NCBI RefSeq assembly: GCF_019048525.1
Contig: NZ_CP077369.1
Coordinates: forward strand, 2,170,001 to 2,234,000
DNA from: Acinetobacter lwoffii
GTDB lineage: Bacteria > Pseudomonadota > Gammaproteobacteria > Pseudomonadales > Moraxellaceae
Length of the DNA stretch: 64,000 bases
Direction: 5' to 3'
Part shown: piece by piece, positions 34,389-44,299 of the stretch
How positions within the stretch are numbered: position 1 is the first letter of the stretch
Layout of the letters: every line of letters starts with the position of its first letter
Notes under the pieces: generated by a model
Told to the model about the DNA's origin: nothing
Database searches by the model: none
What the model saw: only the letters and a program-made list of their open reading frames with translations
Program-made: the position numbers and the translations under genes

Positions 34389-35432
34389 ATGCCCATCAAA
34401 CCAGAGTTTTTCTCTGTCCTTAGCGTAGGTAAACAGGCTTTGAATCCACAAAAAACAGCGAATCAACTAGATTTCCAGAAAGTCGCACTTGAAACACTTC
34501 GCATCGAAGAAAATGCACTACAGATTTTAGCAACACAGATTGATGACCGTTTTAGCCGGGCATGTGAAATTATTCTACAGTGTACTGGCCGTCTGGTGAT
34601 TACCGGAATGGGCAAGTCAGGTCATATTGGCCGTAAAATGGCGGCGACCTTTGCTTCGACCGGAACACCGTCGTTCTTTATGCATCCGGGCGAAGCCGGT
34701 CATGGCGACTTGGGTATGCTGGTGGCTGGTGATGTGCTGATTGCAATTTCAAACTCGGGCAAGAGTGATGAAATCATGATGCTGATGCCGCTGATCAAGC
34801 ATCTGGAAATTCCGCTGATTACCATCAGTGGTGATGATCGTGGTCCAATGCCACAAAATGCTGATGTAGCTTTGACGCTGGGTAATATTCAGGAGGCTTG
34901 TCCACTGGGTTTAGCGCCGACATCGTCAACGACGGCAACATTGGCTTTGGGCGATGCTTTGGCGGTAGCTTTATTGGATGCTCGCGGCTTTACCTCGGAT
35001 GATTTTGCACGCTCACATCCTGCAGGTGCGCTGGGTAAGCGTCTGTTATTGCATGTGAAGCATCTGATGCGTACTGGCGCAGATTTACCTAAAGTCTCGC
35101 CAGATACCGCCATGAATAAAGTATTGTACGAAATTTCCAACAAGCGCTTGGGCTTAACCACAGTCGTCGATGAAAATGATGTGTTGCTGGGGATTTTTAC
35201 CGATGGTGACTTGCGTCGCTTGATTGATAAGCAGCAAGGTTTTGATGTCAATCTGGCTATTCAGGACGTGATGACCAAAAATCCGTTGACCATTTCTCAG
35301 GAAGCACGTGCAGTGGTGGCACTGGAACGTATGAATGAGCATAAAATTAATCAATTTGTAGTTGTTGATGATGCCAATAAAGTCATTGGTGTGATTAGTA
35401 TGCATGACCTGATTCAGGCTGGGGTAAATTAA
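34389..35432 (+). CDS. kdsD: D-arabinose 5-phosphate isomerase KdsD
   Basis: KdsD converts ribulose 5-phosphate to arabinose 5-phosphate, the first step of KDO synthesis for lipid A-core. The 347-residue protein has an N-terminal SIS domain (GMGKSGHIGRKMAATFAS, the active-site-like HPGEAGHGDLGM, ISNSGKSDE) and two C-terminal CBS domains (FTDGDLRRL; VVDDANKVIGVISMHDL). The frame is open from a TTG at 34359, but the ATG at 34389 (MPIKPEFF) is preferred. It heads a compact operon: kdsC starts 3 bases after its stop, then lptC, lptA and lptB. Confidence 0.94.
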   Translation: MPIKPEFFSVLSVGKQALNPQKTANQLDFQKVALETLRIEENALQILATQIDDRFSRACEIILQCTGRLVITGMGKSGHIGRKMAATFASTGTPSFFMHPGEAGHGDLGMLVAGDVLIAISNSGKSDEIMMLMPLIKHLEIPLITISGDDRGPMPQNADVALTLGNIQEACPLGLAPTSSTTATLALGDALAVALLDARGFTSDDFARSHPAGALGKRLLLHVKHLMRTGADLPKVSPDTAMNKVLYEISNKRLGLTTVVDENDVLLGIFTDGDLRRLIDKQQGFDVNLAIQDVMTKNPLTISQEARAVVALERMNEHKINQFVVVDDANKVIGVISMHDLIQAGVN

Positions 35433-35435
35433 TAA

Positions 35436-35975
35436 ATGGCATCTTATGTATTATTAGAGCAGGCACGTCATATTGCAGCACTGGTGCTTGATGTAGATGG
35501 TATTTTAAGTGATGGCTTTGTAACGCTGACCAATACTGGCGATGAGATCAAATCCTTTGATATTCGTGACGGTCTGGGCATGAAACTGGTTCAGCAAGCA
35601 GGGATCAAGGTGATTATTATCACCGGACGTAAAAGCAATATCGTAGAAAAGCGTATGTCGGATCTGGGTGTTGATCTGGTCTATCAGGGCCGTGAAGACA
35701 AAGGTACAGCACTTCGTGAAGCCTGCGCACAGCTCAACATTGATCCTGAAGATTGCCTGTACATGGGCGATGACTGGCCTGATCTGTCTGCTTTTGCCAT
35801 TGCCGGCATGAAAGTGACCGTGCCTAATGGTCATGTTGAAGTTCGCCGCCGTGCCGATCTGGTGACTCAGGCCCAAGGTGGACGTGGTGCGGTGCGTGAA
35901 ATCTGCGATATGCTGTTAATGTCCAAAGGCATGTACCAAGAGTTACTTGAAAAATATACTCGTGCGCCTTATTAA
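35436..35975 (+). CDS. kdsC: KDO-8-phosphate phosphatase KdsC
   Basis: KdsC removes phosphate from KDO 8-phosphate to give KDO. The 179-residue HAD-superfamily protein carries LVLDVDGILSDG (nucleophile Asp), ITGRKS (motif II) and YMGDDWPDLSAF (motif IV). It lacks a large cap domain, as expected for the tetrameric C0-type KdsC. It sits 3 bases behind kdsD and before lptC, the usual gammaproteobacterial order. Confidence 0.95.
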   Translation: MASYVLLEQARHIAALVLDVDGILSDGFVTLTNTGDEIKSFDIRDGLGMKLVQQAGIKVIIITGRKSNIVEKRMSDLGVDLVYQGREDKGTALREACAQLNIDPEDCLYMGDDWPDLSAFAIAGMKVTVPNGHVEVRRRADLVTQAQGGRGAVREICDMLLMSKGMYQELLEKYTRAPY

Positions 35976-36008
35976 TAAGTCATATCTTTTGGATTAAGTA
36001 CACCGCTT

Positions 36009-36557
36009 ATGGATACTAAAGTTTTATATATTACGGCTGTGATTATTGCCGCAATAAGTGGTGGTTATTACTATTACAGCGGCAAGGGCAACAAGCTGCA
36101 GGCAGATTCTGCGCGCAGCATGACCTATTCCGCTCAAAATATTAACTTAACCCAGACGGATGAAACAGGCCAGGTGTCGGTTCGTGCCCAAGTGGACCGA
36201 CTTGAGCAGAACCTGCAGCTAGAAACTTCAAAGCTAGAAAATCTGCGAGCATCGACTTATGACAATGGCAAAGTCGATGCAACTTTCTTTGCCAAAATGG
36301 CGCATGGTTATGATGACAATACAAAAGTTGTACTCTCTCAAGAAGTGTTCGCCACCAAAATCATGCAAAATGGGAAAATGCAGTTTCGTACTGAAGAACT
36401 GACCGCTTTTCCGAAAACACGTGAAATTGAAACAGACAAGACAGTGATTGTGGAATCTCCACAGGCTGAATTTGTCAGCCAGGGTCTTAAAGCCAATCTT
36501 AATGATGGTCAATACGAATTCTTTAATATTCGAGGAAAGTATGAACCAAACTCCTAA
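36009..36557 (+). CDS. lptC: LPS export protein LptC
   Basis: LptC is a bitopic inner-membrane protein that passes LPS from LptBFG to LptA. The 182-residue product has one N-terminal transmembrane segment (VLYITAVIIAAISGGYYYYS) and a periplasmic beta-jellyroll domain with strands such as LNLTQTDETGQVSVRAQ and VIVESPQAEF, typical of the family although primary sequence is poorly conserved. Gene order (kdsD-kdsC-lptC-lptA-lptB) supports the call. It overlaps lptA by 17 bases. Confidence 0.93.
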   Translation: MDTKVLYITAVIIAAISGGYYYYSGKGNKLQADSARSMTYSAQNINLTQTDETGQVSVRAQVDRLEQNLQLETSKLENLRASTYDNGKVDATFFAKMAHGYDDNTKVVLSQEVFATKIMQNGKMQFRTEELTAFPKTREIETDKTVIVESPQAEFVSQGLKANLNDGQYEFFNIRGKYEPNS

Positions 36558-37107
36558 AGCCAAAATGATGCACACTTTCCTGAAGCGTATGACGCTGGCG
36601 ACTGTGGTTGGACTCGGTTCAATCGCTGCTTTTGCACTGCCATCTGACCGTAACCAGCCAATCACCTTGCTGGCTGACCGGGCGACTTTCAATGAGCGGA
36701 CGGGTGTGACGACGTATTCGGGCAATGTCATCATTGAACAGGGCACCATGAAGCTGCAAGCCAATTCGATTGTGGCCAATCTGAACAATAAGCGTCAGAT
36801 CAGCCTGATTACGGCTACTGGCAGCCCGGCACAGTTCCAGCAAAAAGTGGATCCGGCCAAAGGTCTTGCCAAAGGTCAGGCGCAGAAAATTGTCTACAAT
36901 GCTGAAACCGGGATTATTACCTTGTCAGGCAATGCCTTCCTGCAACAGGACGGTGCCAGTATTCGTGGTGCGACTTTAAAATACAGCATGAACAAAGGCG
37001 ATATCGAAGCCACCGGAACACCAAACAAAACCGGTTCATCGTCTGGTCGTGTACAAATCGTGATTCCACCCTCTAGTTCAACATCCTTCCCGGGAGCGCG
37101 TGATTAA
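36541..37107 (+). CDS. lptA: LPS periplasmic bridge protein LptA
   Basis: The 188-residue precursor has a signal region ([16 protein letters not shown], cleaved before LPSDR). The OstA/LptA jellyroll follows: [37 protein letters not shown]. It polymerises head to tail to bridge LptC and LptD. The start is the ATG at 36541, preceded by GAGGAAAG; the frame is open further upstream, but that part lies inside lptC. The C-terminus is Ser/Pro-rich. The stop overlaps the lptB start (TAATG), a sign of translational coupling. Confidence 0.93.
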   Translation: MNQTPKAKMMHTFLKRMTLATVVGLGSIAAFALPSDRNQPITLLADRATFNERTGVTTYSGNVIIEQGTMKLQANSIVANLNNKRQISLITATGSPAQFQQKVDPAKGLAKGQAQKIVYNAETGIITLSGNAFLQQDGASIRGATLKYSMNKGDIEATGTPNKTGSSSGRVQIVIPPSSSTSFPGARD

Positions 37108-37850
37108 TGGAGCAATCGCAGCAGGTTCAAACCCTCACCATTAAACATCTGGCGAAAAACTATAATAAACGCTGGGTAGTGAAAGATGTATCGTTCAGCA
37201 TGGAAAGTGGCCAGATTGTCGGGTTACTGGGACCAAATGGTGCCGGTAAAACCACCAGTTTTTATATGGTGGTTGGTCTGGTGCGGATGGATAAGGGAGA
37301 AATCTATCTCGATGATCTGGATCTTTCCGACCTCGCAATGCATGAACGGGCACGTAAGGGGATTGGTTATTTGCCGCAGGAAGCTTCAATTTTCCGAAAA
37401 CTGACGATTTCAGAAAATATTATGGCAATTCTGGAAACCCGTAAAGATATGACCAAGGCACAACGTCAGCAACGTCTGGCGGAGTTACTGGCAGACTTTA
37501 AAATCACTCATATCAAAGATTCTTTGGGCATGAGTGTATCGGGAGGTGAGCGACGTCGTGCCGAGATTGCACGTGCACTTGCGGCCGACCCAAAATTTAT
37601 GTTACTCGATGAGCCTTTTGCCGGTGTCGATCCGATTTCGGTTGGAGATATTAAGGATATTATTACGACCTTGAAAGATCGCGGAATTGGGGTGCTGATT
37701 ACCGATCATAATGTGCGTGAAACGCTGGCGATTTGTGAGCATGCTTATATTGTCAGTGAGGGTGCATTGCTTGCTGAAGGTACACCAGAAGAAATCCTGG
37801 CGAATGAGACTGTGAGAAAAGTTTATCTGGGTGATGATTTCACTGTTTAA
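37107..37850 (+). CDS. lptB: LPS export ABC ATPase LptB
   Basis: LptB is the cytoplasmic ATPase of the LptBFGC machine. The 247-residue protein has Walker [10 protein letters not shown], the Q-loop [14 protein letters not shown], signature [16 protein letters not shown], Walker [13 protein letters not shown] and the H-loop ITDHNV. Its length and motifs match LptB exactly. The ATG shares one base with the lptA stop codon. In many gammaproteobacteria rpoN follows; here a terminator and a type I secretion operon come next. Confidence 0.96.
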   Translation: MEQSQQVQTLTIKHLAKNYNKRWVVKDVSFSMESGQIVGLLGPNGAGKTTSFYMVVGLVRMDKGEIYLDDLDLSDLAMHERARKGIGYLPQEASIFRKLTISENIMAILETRKDMTKAQRQQRLAELLADFKITHIKDSLGMSVSGGERRRAEIARALAADPKFMLLDEPFAGVDPISVGDIKDIITTLKDRGIGVLITDHNVRETLAICEHAYIVSEGALLAEGTPEEILANETVRKVYLGDDFTV

Positions 37851-37867
37851 ATAATCCTGCTTTCTAT

Positions 37868-37915
37868 AAAAACCCTGCATCAGGCGCCAGTTGTCGAATG
37901 CAGGGTTTTTTTTGA
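37868..37915 (+). terminator. kdsD-lptB operon terminator
   Basis: AACCCTGCAT (37871-37880) pairs with ATGCAGGGTT (37898-37907) and is followed by a run of T. The 17-base loop itself contains the small palindrome GGCGCC. Confidence 0.87.
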
Positions 37916-37992
37916 TCAAATCAAAGTGAAAAAGATTTCTTTTAAAGGGATTTGATATATTGTTAGGCTAAAACAAGAAACATTACATAATT

Positions 37993-39537
37993 ATGCGATT
38001 TAGGGCAGAACACTTTAAAAAAAATCAGGGGAAAACAGATCAAAAAAGAAGGGGATTGATATTTCTTCTTTTGCCTTTATCTGTGTCTTTGGGGCATGCA
38101 GAAAGCTCACCCCATTATTTTGCCAATCTCAAGAATGGCTTGGGCCAGTTGATTGCACCCAAACCAACACGGTCAGCGCATACCATTGATATTACCTCGC
38201 TTGGTCATTATTCATTAGATACATCAAAAGTAGCTGAGCTGCCGCAAATTACCCGGCCACAGTCAGGACAGCCAGCTTTAAGTTCTACGATCACAGCTGG
38301 CATTCCACAGAAAATGAATCTGATGGAAGCCGTACATCGGGCGGTGCAGCGCCGTCCTGAAATCACCCAGAGTATTTCGACATTATCTGCGCAGGCCGCG
38401 AATATTGATGTGGCGAGATCGGGTTATTATCCGCAGTTATCCGGGGGTATCGGGACAGGTGACCTCACTTCCGGTGAACGTGGACGACAAATGGTTTCTT
38501 TGAATGCCACCCAGATGCTGTATGACTTTGGCAAAATTAAAACCAATGTCAATGTGGAAGAAGCCCGCTTGGCAGAACAACAGGCCAGGGTGCTGGTCAG
38601 TCTGGACCAGGTCGCATTTGAAGTGGCTGATGCAATAGTGAATATTAAGCGCTATCAGGAGATTACCAAGATTGCCCAGCAGCAGATTCAGGGCATTGCA
38701 CGGATTGCAGAAATTGCCAATTTGCGTGCCCGCGCCGGAATCAGCAGTCAGGCCGACCCGATTCAGGCGCAGTCCAATCTGGAAGCAGCGCAATAAAATC
38801 TGATTGTACAGCAGACCCAACTCAGACAATATCAACAACGCTTGCGTACCTTGCTAGGATTTGATGTATCAGCTATTGAATGGGATATTCCTGAGCGCAT
38901 TGTGGCACAGGCCGATCTTTATCAAGATCCGGAATTTACCCAGATTCCGAACATGATTCTGGCACACGCCGGGGTTAATATTGCCCGTTTGCAAAAAGAT
39001 CAGGCGCGATTAAGTCCTTATCCGACTATTAGTGTTAAAGGCAGTCTAAGTCAGGCGATGAATGGACGGAATCCGAATAATAATGAAGATGATGGCTTCT
39101 ATAATTCAGTCATGATTGAAGCCAGCAGTAATTTGTATCAGGGTGGTGCAACACGTTCACAGACTCGTGCCGCAAGCTATGCCGAAGAAGCTGCACGCGC
39201 ACAGGTCAATACGGTCTATCTGGATGTACTGGATCAGGTGCGCTTGATCCGTGAGCAAATTGAAAATAAACAAAAGCAAATGGGGGTTTTATCCCAACGC
39301 CGAGCAACCACGGTACGCACCAAAGAGCTGTATCAAGAACAATATAAATTGGGTACCCGAACCGTAGTGGATTTGCTGAATGCAGAGCAAGCCATTCATA
39401 GTGCAGCGCAGGAAATTGAAGCGGCGCGCTATGACATTTATTCGGCGATCGTACAGTACATTCAGGTCACGGGCCGTACACGGGATATTTACGCGCTTAA
39501 CAGCATTTCTATTCAGGGGTTTGAAGTTCAGCCATGA
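37993..39537 (+). pseudogene. TolC-family outer-membrane protein (LapE-like) with in-frame stop
   Basis: The frame runs from MRFRAEHFKK (signal-like segment ending near SLGHAE) through a TolC-type repeat (NLMEAVHRAVQRRPEI, YYPQLSGGIG, MLYDFG) to a TAA at 38794-38796 (codon 268). It then continues in the same frame to 39537 with the second TolC half (ISVKGSLSQAMNG, YKLGTRTVVDLLNAEQ). The reading around the stop, EAAQ-stop-NLIVQQTQLRQ, suggests CAA changed to TAA. A full product would be 513 residues, normal for LapE/AggA. Unless suppressed or a sequencing error, the outer-membrane channel is broken while its two partners downstream are intact. Confidence 0.85.
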
Positions 39538-41657
39538 GTACTACAATAATAAATTATCAACCTTGGCTTCAGGCAGTTTTAAATATTGCCCGGCATTACC
39601 GTATTGAGCCTTCTGAGGAGCGAATTCGTCTGCAACTGGACTGGAATCAGCATCATGACATCGATGACATGCTCAAGATTGTCAGTCGTCAGATGGGTTT
39701 AAATCTCCGTAAAAATAAATTTGAGCGCAGCCTGCTGAATTCATGGCGTTTACCTTTACTGGTTGAATTCGATAGTGGTGATGTGGGCGTGATCGAACGC
39801 ATCGACACACAGGGCAATGTCAGCATCCAGCTCAGTGGTGATGAAGGTTTATCTCAAAGCTTTACAGTTGAACACTTAGAGACTGGCATAAAGCATCTTT
39901 ATGTGCTGCGTCCTGAATCTTCAGTGCCAGATGCGCGGGTGGATGAATATATCAAACCCTTTGAGAAAAACTGGTTCTGGTCAATTGTCCTGAATGACTG
40001 GAAGCGTTATATCGATGTGATGTTTGCGTCTTTAATTGCCAATATTCTAGCATTGGCCACGATAGTCTTCTCGATGAATGTCTATGACCGTGTCATTCCA
40101 TCACAGTCCATTCCGACGTTATGGGTGTTGGCCGGTGGTGTGCTGATCGCCGCGATTTTTGAGTTTGTTTTACGTGTCTCGCGGATCTATCTGTCAGACA
40201 TTATTGGTAAACGTGCGGATTTAAAAATTTCTGACCGGGTGTTTGGTCATTCATTACGGATTAAAAACAATGAACGTTCCAAATCAACAGGAACCTTCAT
40301 TTCACAAATTCGCGAGCTGGTGACTTCAACCACAGTTACGGCCATTGCCGATCTGCCATTTTTCTTCCTGTTCTTGGGCATCTTCTGGGTGATCGGTGGC
40401 AATCTGTTCTGGGTCATGTTACTCGTTGTGCCCTTAATGATTCTTCCAGGGATTCTGGCGCAGAAAAAACTGGCACAGCTGGCCCAGTTGGGGATGCGCG
40501 AATCTGCCATCCGCAATGCCTTGCTGGTAGAAGCTGTAGAAGGAATTGAAGACATCAAGCTGTTAAGAGCTGAAACGCGTTTCCAGAATCAGTGGAATCA
40601 TATGAATGAAGTATCAGCCGATGTCAGCATACAGCAACGTAAAATTGTCGGCTTGATGACCGCCTGGACTCAAAAAATTCAGGGGCTGACCTTTGCGATT
40701 GTGGTTTTAGTCGGGGCCTTTGCGGTGATGGAGGGTGACATGACCACAGGCGCACTGGTGGCCTGTTCGATTCTATCTTCACGCATGCTGGCACCAATTT
40801 CACAAATTACGGGTGTACTGGGTCGCTTGCAACAGGCTAAAGTCGCCAAGGCTGGTCTGGATGAACTCATGAAAAAACCAGTGGATCAGCCGGATTATTC
40901 GCACCTGATTCATCGTCCGGCACTGGATGGGCATTATGAGCTCAACGGGGTGGTGTTTAAATATGGCGATGATGATCCGAAACCGAGTTTGATGATTCCC
41001 AAGCTGGAAATCAAGCCGGGGGAGAAAATCGCGATTCTGGGCCGTAATGGTGCAGGAAAATCGACCTTGTTACAGCTTTTGTCTGGGATGCAGACACCGT
41101 TACAGGGCAAGGTCAAGCTGGATGGTATTGATCTGACCCTGATTGATCCGTCAGATGTGCGGCGTGATATGAGTTTGCTAAATCAGAACTCGCAGTTATT
41201 TTATGGTTCAATTCGTGAAAACCTGACTTTGGGTGCACCTTTGGCCACCGATCAGCAAATTCTGGAAGCCTTGCAAATTACCGGTGCACTGGGATTTGTA
41301 CAGGAGAAAAAAGAAGGACTGGATCATATCCTTTTAGAGGGTGGTGTCGGCTTTTCTGGTGGGCAGCGTCAAGCCTTGTTATTGGCACGGTTATTGATCC
41401 GTCAACCAAAAAATTTGCTACTGGATGAACCGACCGCTGCCATTGATGATGTGTCAGAAAAACAGTTGATTGATCATCTTAAAGGTTATTTAACCCATCG
41501 TACGATGATCGTTGCGACCCATCGCCGTGCGGTATTGGAACTGGTGGATCGTATTCTGGTGGTCAATGATGGCAGGATTGTGATGGATGGACCAAGGGAT
41601 CAGATCCTGAATCAGTCGCAAGGTGGTAATAAGCGGGTTGTGGGAGCAAGTGCATGA
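39534..41657 (+). CDS. Type I secretion ABC transporter (LapB-like)
   Basis: The 707-residue inner-membrane protein has an N-terminal C39-peptidase-like domain (about 1-130) lacking a catalytic Cys, so it is a binding domain rather than a protease. A six-helix membrane domain follows (about 150-430), then an ATPase domain with Walker A LGRNGAGKSTLL, signature FSGGQRQALLLARLL, Walker B LLLDEPTAAID and the H-loop ATHRRAVLELVD. This is the LapB/HlyB class that exports large RTX-type adhesins or toxins. It overlaps the preceding TolC-like frame by 4 bases and lapC by 4 bases. Confidence 0.92.
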   Translation: MSTTIINYQPWLQAVLNIARHYRIEPSEERIRLQLDWNQHHDIDDMLKIVSRQMGLNLRKNKFERSLLNSWRLPLLVEFDSGDVGVIERIDTQGNVSIQLSGDEGLSQSFTVEHLETGIKHLYVLRPESSVPDARVDEYIKPFEKNWFWSIVLNDWKRYIDVMFASLIANILALATIVFSMNVYDRVIPSQSIPTLWVLAGGVLIAAIFEFVLRVSRIYLSDIIGKRADLKISDRVFGHSLRIKNNERSKSTGTFISQIRELVTSTTVTAIADLPFFFLFLGIFWVIGGNLFWVMLLVVPLMILPGILAQKKLAQLAQLGMRESAIRNALLVEAVEGIEDIKLLRAETRFQNQWNHMNEVSADVSIQQRKIVGLMTAWTQKIQGLTFAIVVLVGAFAVMEGDMTTGALVACSILSSRMLAPISQITGVLGRLQQAKVAKAGLDELMKKPVDQPDYSHLIHRPALDGHYELNGVVFKYGDDDPKPSLMIPKLEIKPGEKIAILGRNGAGKSTLLQLLSGMQTPLQGKVKLDGIDLTLIDPSDVRRDMSLLNQNSQLFYGSIRENLTLGAPLATDQQILEALQITGALGFVQEKKEGLDHILLEGGVGFSGGQRQALLLARLLIRQPKNLLLDEPTAAIDDVSEKQLIDHLKGYLTHRTMIVATHRRAVLELVDRILVVNDGRIVMDGPRDQILNQSQGGNKRVVGASA

Positions 41658-42841
41658 GTGAACTACAACAACTAAAACGTTCCAGCAAGGTCAGCTTTCA
41701 GGAGCCGCCCTTACCGAAATCAAGTATCATCATCTGGATTATCGGCATTGGCCTATTGGTATTGCTGAGCTGGGCCTGGTTATTCAAATTGGAAGAAGTA
41801 TCTACCGGTACTGGAAAAATAATTCCATCATCCAAAGAGCAGGTGATTCAGTCTCTGGATGGCGGTATTTTGACTAAACTTAATGTCAAAGAAGGTGAGA
41901 TTGTCGAGCGTGGGCAAGTATTGGCCCAGCTTGATCCGACCCGCTTTGAATCCAACGTCGGTGAATCAGAATCCTTGCTGGTGTCATCACGTGCCACTTC
42001 AGCCCGTTTACGTGCGGAAGTCACCGGCGCACCGTTGGTCTTTCCTGAAGAAGTGTTGAAATACCCCAAATTGGTTAAAGAAGAAACGGCCCTGTATCAG
42101 TCGCGTCGAGCCAATTTGCAAGAATCTGTTGCAGGCCTGGAACAGGCTTTGTTACTGGTGCAGCAAGAACTGGAAATGACCGCTCCCTTGGTCGCCAAAG
42201 GGGCAGCCAGTGAAGTTGAAGTGTTGCGTCTAAAACGTGAAGCCAATGACCTGCGTAATCAGATGAATGATATCCGTAATCAATATTATGTAAATGCGCG
42301 GCAAGAGCTGTCCAAAGCCAATACCGATGTGGAAACTCAGCAACAGGTGGTACGTGGCAAGTCGGATACTTTGAGCCGAACTGTTTTTAAATCACCGGTT
42401 CGCGGTGTGGTCAAAGAGATTGATGTGATGACGCTGGGCGGCGTGATTCCACAAAATGGCAAGTTGATAACCATCGTGCCACTAGATGAAAAATTACTGG
42501 TTGAAGCTCGAATTTCGCCGCGTGATATTGCCTTTATTCGCCCTGATCAGGAAGCGCTGGTCAAAATTAGCGCCTATGATTATTCAATTTATGGCGGGCT
42601 AAGCGGTAAAGTAACCATGATTTCACCGGATACCTTGCGTGATGAAGTCAAGCAGGATCAATTTTATTATTGGGTGTATATCCGTACCGATAGCGACAAG
42701 CTCAGCAATAATGCCGGGCAGGAGTTCAATATTACTCCAGGGATGGTGGCCACCGTGGATATTCGTACTGGTTCAAAAACCGTGATGGATTATCTGATCA
42801 AGCCATTTAATAAAGCCAAAGAAGCCTTGCGTGAACGGTAA
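41654..42841 (+). CDS. HlyD-family membrane fusion protein (LapC-like)
   Basis: The 395-residue periplasmic adaptor has one N-terminal membrane helix (SIIIWIIGIGLLVLLSWAWLF), a lipoyl-like motif (GTGKIIPSSKEQVIQSLDGG), a long coiled-coil hairpin (about 110-260) and a beta-barrel domain ending in the RTX-type C-terminal motif TPGMVATVDIRTGSKTVMDYLIKP. It would couple the ABC transporter to the outer-membrane channel. It is the last gene of the operon; its own terminator has been split by an IS element. Confidence 0.93.
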   Translation: MSELQQLKRSSKVSFQEPPLPKSSIIIWIIGIGLLVLLSWAWLFKLEEVSTGTGKIIPSSKEQVIQSLDGGILTKLNVKEGEIVERGQVLAQLDPTRFESNVGESESLLVSSRATSARLRAEVTGAPLVFPEEVLKYPKLVKEETALYQSRRANLQESVAGLEQALLLVQQELEMTAPLVAKGAASEVEVLRLKREANDLRNQMNDIRNQYYVNARQELSKANTDVETQQQVVRGKSDTLSRTVFKSPVRGVVKEIDVMTLGGVIPQNGKLITIVPLDEKLLVEARISPRDIAFIRPDQEALVKISAYDYSIYGGLSGKVTMISPDTLRDEVKQDQFYYWVYIRTDSDKLSNNAGQEFNITPGMVATVDIRTGSKTVMDYLIKPFNKAKEALRER

Positions 42842-42909
42842 TATTTGCCAAGCAATTGAGTAAAACAATCGATCAAAATCAGGCCTCTCCGTGGAGTAAT
42901 GCCAGTCAG

Positions 42910-44214
42910 TTAAGAAATTGACTGGCATTTTCTTGGGTATTTCTGTGGTTTTCCTTTCACAACTCGTGGGCAACTTCTAACCCTCCTCTCAGGCAACACA
43001 TACCTCTTAGATTTCTCCAGTAAACTTTCTAGATGTTTGGGTAAATTCCCTGCGGAGTCTAAAGAGTCAAATCTTAATATATTCAGGATACCGATAGATG
43101 CAATATGAAAGCTGATTCTCAAAGGACTGACTTTTGCTCGTTGAGCCATATGTTTCATTTGTCTTCTTAGAATATTATAGGCAATGAAGACCCCCCATAA
43201 TTCTTGATAAATTAAATCAGGTTGCTTGCTCCTCAAATGCTTGCCTTCCTGTAAATCACTTTTGATTTCTCGGTAACACATTTCTATTTCCCAGCGCTGG
43301 GCATAAAGCTTCGCCAAGCCTATCAGTGGATATGCCTTTGAATCCATTAATGAAGTGATATAACGTCTAATTTTCCCTGCCTGCTCAACTTCAATCAAAC
43401 GCGCTTCCCAATATTCTCCTAATGATGGATTTAGCTTCCTGGCTCTAGCTGAAAGAGGCATTTTGATTTGAAAGTCATGCGGGGAATTACGTTTAATGAT
43501 CTCATAGCGTAAATTATCTTTTGCTCTCATTAACCAATGACTGGCTTCTACTCGTGTTTGCCAGTCAATCAAGAAATCAGCAGAGAAATAGGCTCGATCA
43601 AACAAGGTAATACTATGCGATGGAGGACATAATCGATTTGCCAGTGTAAGTTCACCCTGATCCATGCTACCTATTTGGGCATCAATGATTTCATGGGTGC
43701 TGGTATTTACCAGGCAGGTTGCTCTCACTTGTGGATAAGGGGCTGCAGCGGTTTTACCCTTAGATGAGCCAAAGTGTTCAAAATTCTCGTCTGTATAAGG
43801 CATAGACCAAACCACCCCGTCAACAGCACATACACTAAGGCCATGAAAGTTTGAGTATTGCTGTTGGGATTCTTCAAACCAGGCTTGGCTGAGTAGAGAA
43901 AACAAGGTATTCAAGGGCTCTCGTCCTAAACGTTGTCGTGCTTGCACTGCTGCACTGGGGACACAATATTCTGTTGTACCAAACACAAGTTTTAGTTGCT
44001 CTACGACATACCCGATCGGTTGATCTCGAAATAGGGCAAGCCCAATTACCAGCCATACCACATGTTCGGCAGGTAATTTTCTTCTCCTGATAGAAGCCTT
44101 ACCTGTTTGATGTAGGCTTTCTTTAATCCAGTTTAAATCAATGAGTTCACTGAAATGGCTGAGTGAAGGCAAAGAATGTTGAAGGGTGCAATCTAAATTT
44201 TCAGATAAAGTCAT
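42910..44214 (-). CDS. IS4-family transposase
   Basis: A 434-residue DDE transposase with the IS4 signature: first Asp in VCAVDGVVWSM, second Asp in ITLFDRAYFSADFL, and the Y-R-E-K block MCYREIKSDLQEGKH with the catalytic Glu. The frame is open to 44241, but I prefer the ATG at 44214 (MTLSENL), because the upstream part covers a hairpin with a T-run. The stop codon lies in the inverted repeat. No internal stops are seen, so it is probably active. Confidence 0.93.
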   Translation of the reverse strand: MTLSENLDCTLQHSLPSLSHFSELIDLNWIKESLHQTGKASIRRRKLPAEHVVWLVIGLALFRDQPIGYVVEQLKLVFGTTEYCVPSAAVQARQRLGREPLNTLFSLLSQAWFEESQQQYSNFHGLSVCAVDGVVWSMPYTDENFEHFGSSKGKTAAAPYPQVRATCLVNTSTHEIIDAQIGSMDQGELTLANRLCPPSHSITLFDRAYFSADFLIDWQTRVEASHWLMRAKDNLRYEIIKRNSPHDFQIKMPLSARARKLNPSLGEYWEARLIEVEQAGKIRRYITSLMDSKAYPLIGLAKLYAQRWEIEMCYREIKSDLQEGKHLRSKQPDLIYQELWGVFIAYNILRRQMKHMAQRAKVSPLRISFHIASIGILNILRFDSLDSAGNLPKHLESLLEKSKRYVLPERRVRSCPRVVKGKPQKYPRKCQSIS

Positions 44215-44247
44215 AAAAAAAATGAGCGTATTGGCATACACTCATTT
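44215..44247 (-). terminator. Hairpin with T-run directly before the transposase start
   Basis: AATGAG-GTAT (44221-44231) pairs with ATAC-CTCATT (44236-44246), with one mismatch and a 4-base loop. On the minus strand it ends in eight T abutting the ATG at 44214. It probably shields the transposase from transcription entering from outside. Confidence 0.65.
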
Positions 44248-44299
44248 TTACTACATTTTTCTAATGTCTGCTTAACTGACTGGCATTATCTCCGTGGAG

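Larger units (their letters stand above)
42886..44299 (-). mobile_element. IS4-family insertion sequence, 1392 bp, with 11-bp target duplication
   Basis: Perfect 18-bp inverted repeats lie at 42897-42914 and 44271-44288 (outer end TAATGCCAGTC). The 11-bp sequence TCTCCGTGGAG flanks both sides (42886-42896 and 44289-44299). The coordinates given include the duplications; the element itself is 42897-44288. It carries one intact transposase gene on the minus strand. It has inserted into the palindrome CCTCTCCGTGGAGAGG, which would have been the terminator of the secretion operon. Confidence 0.95.
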
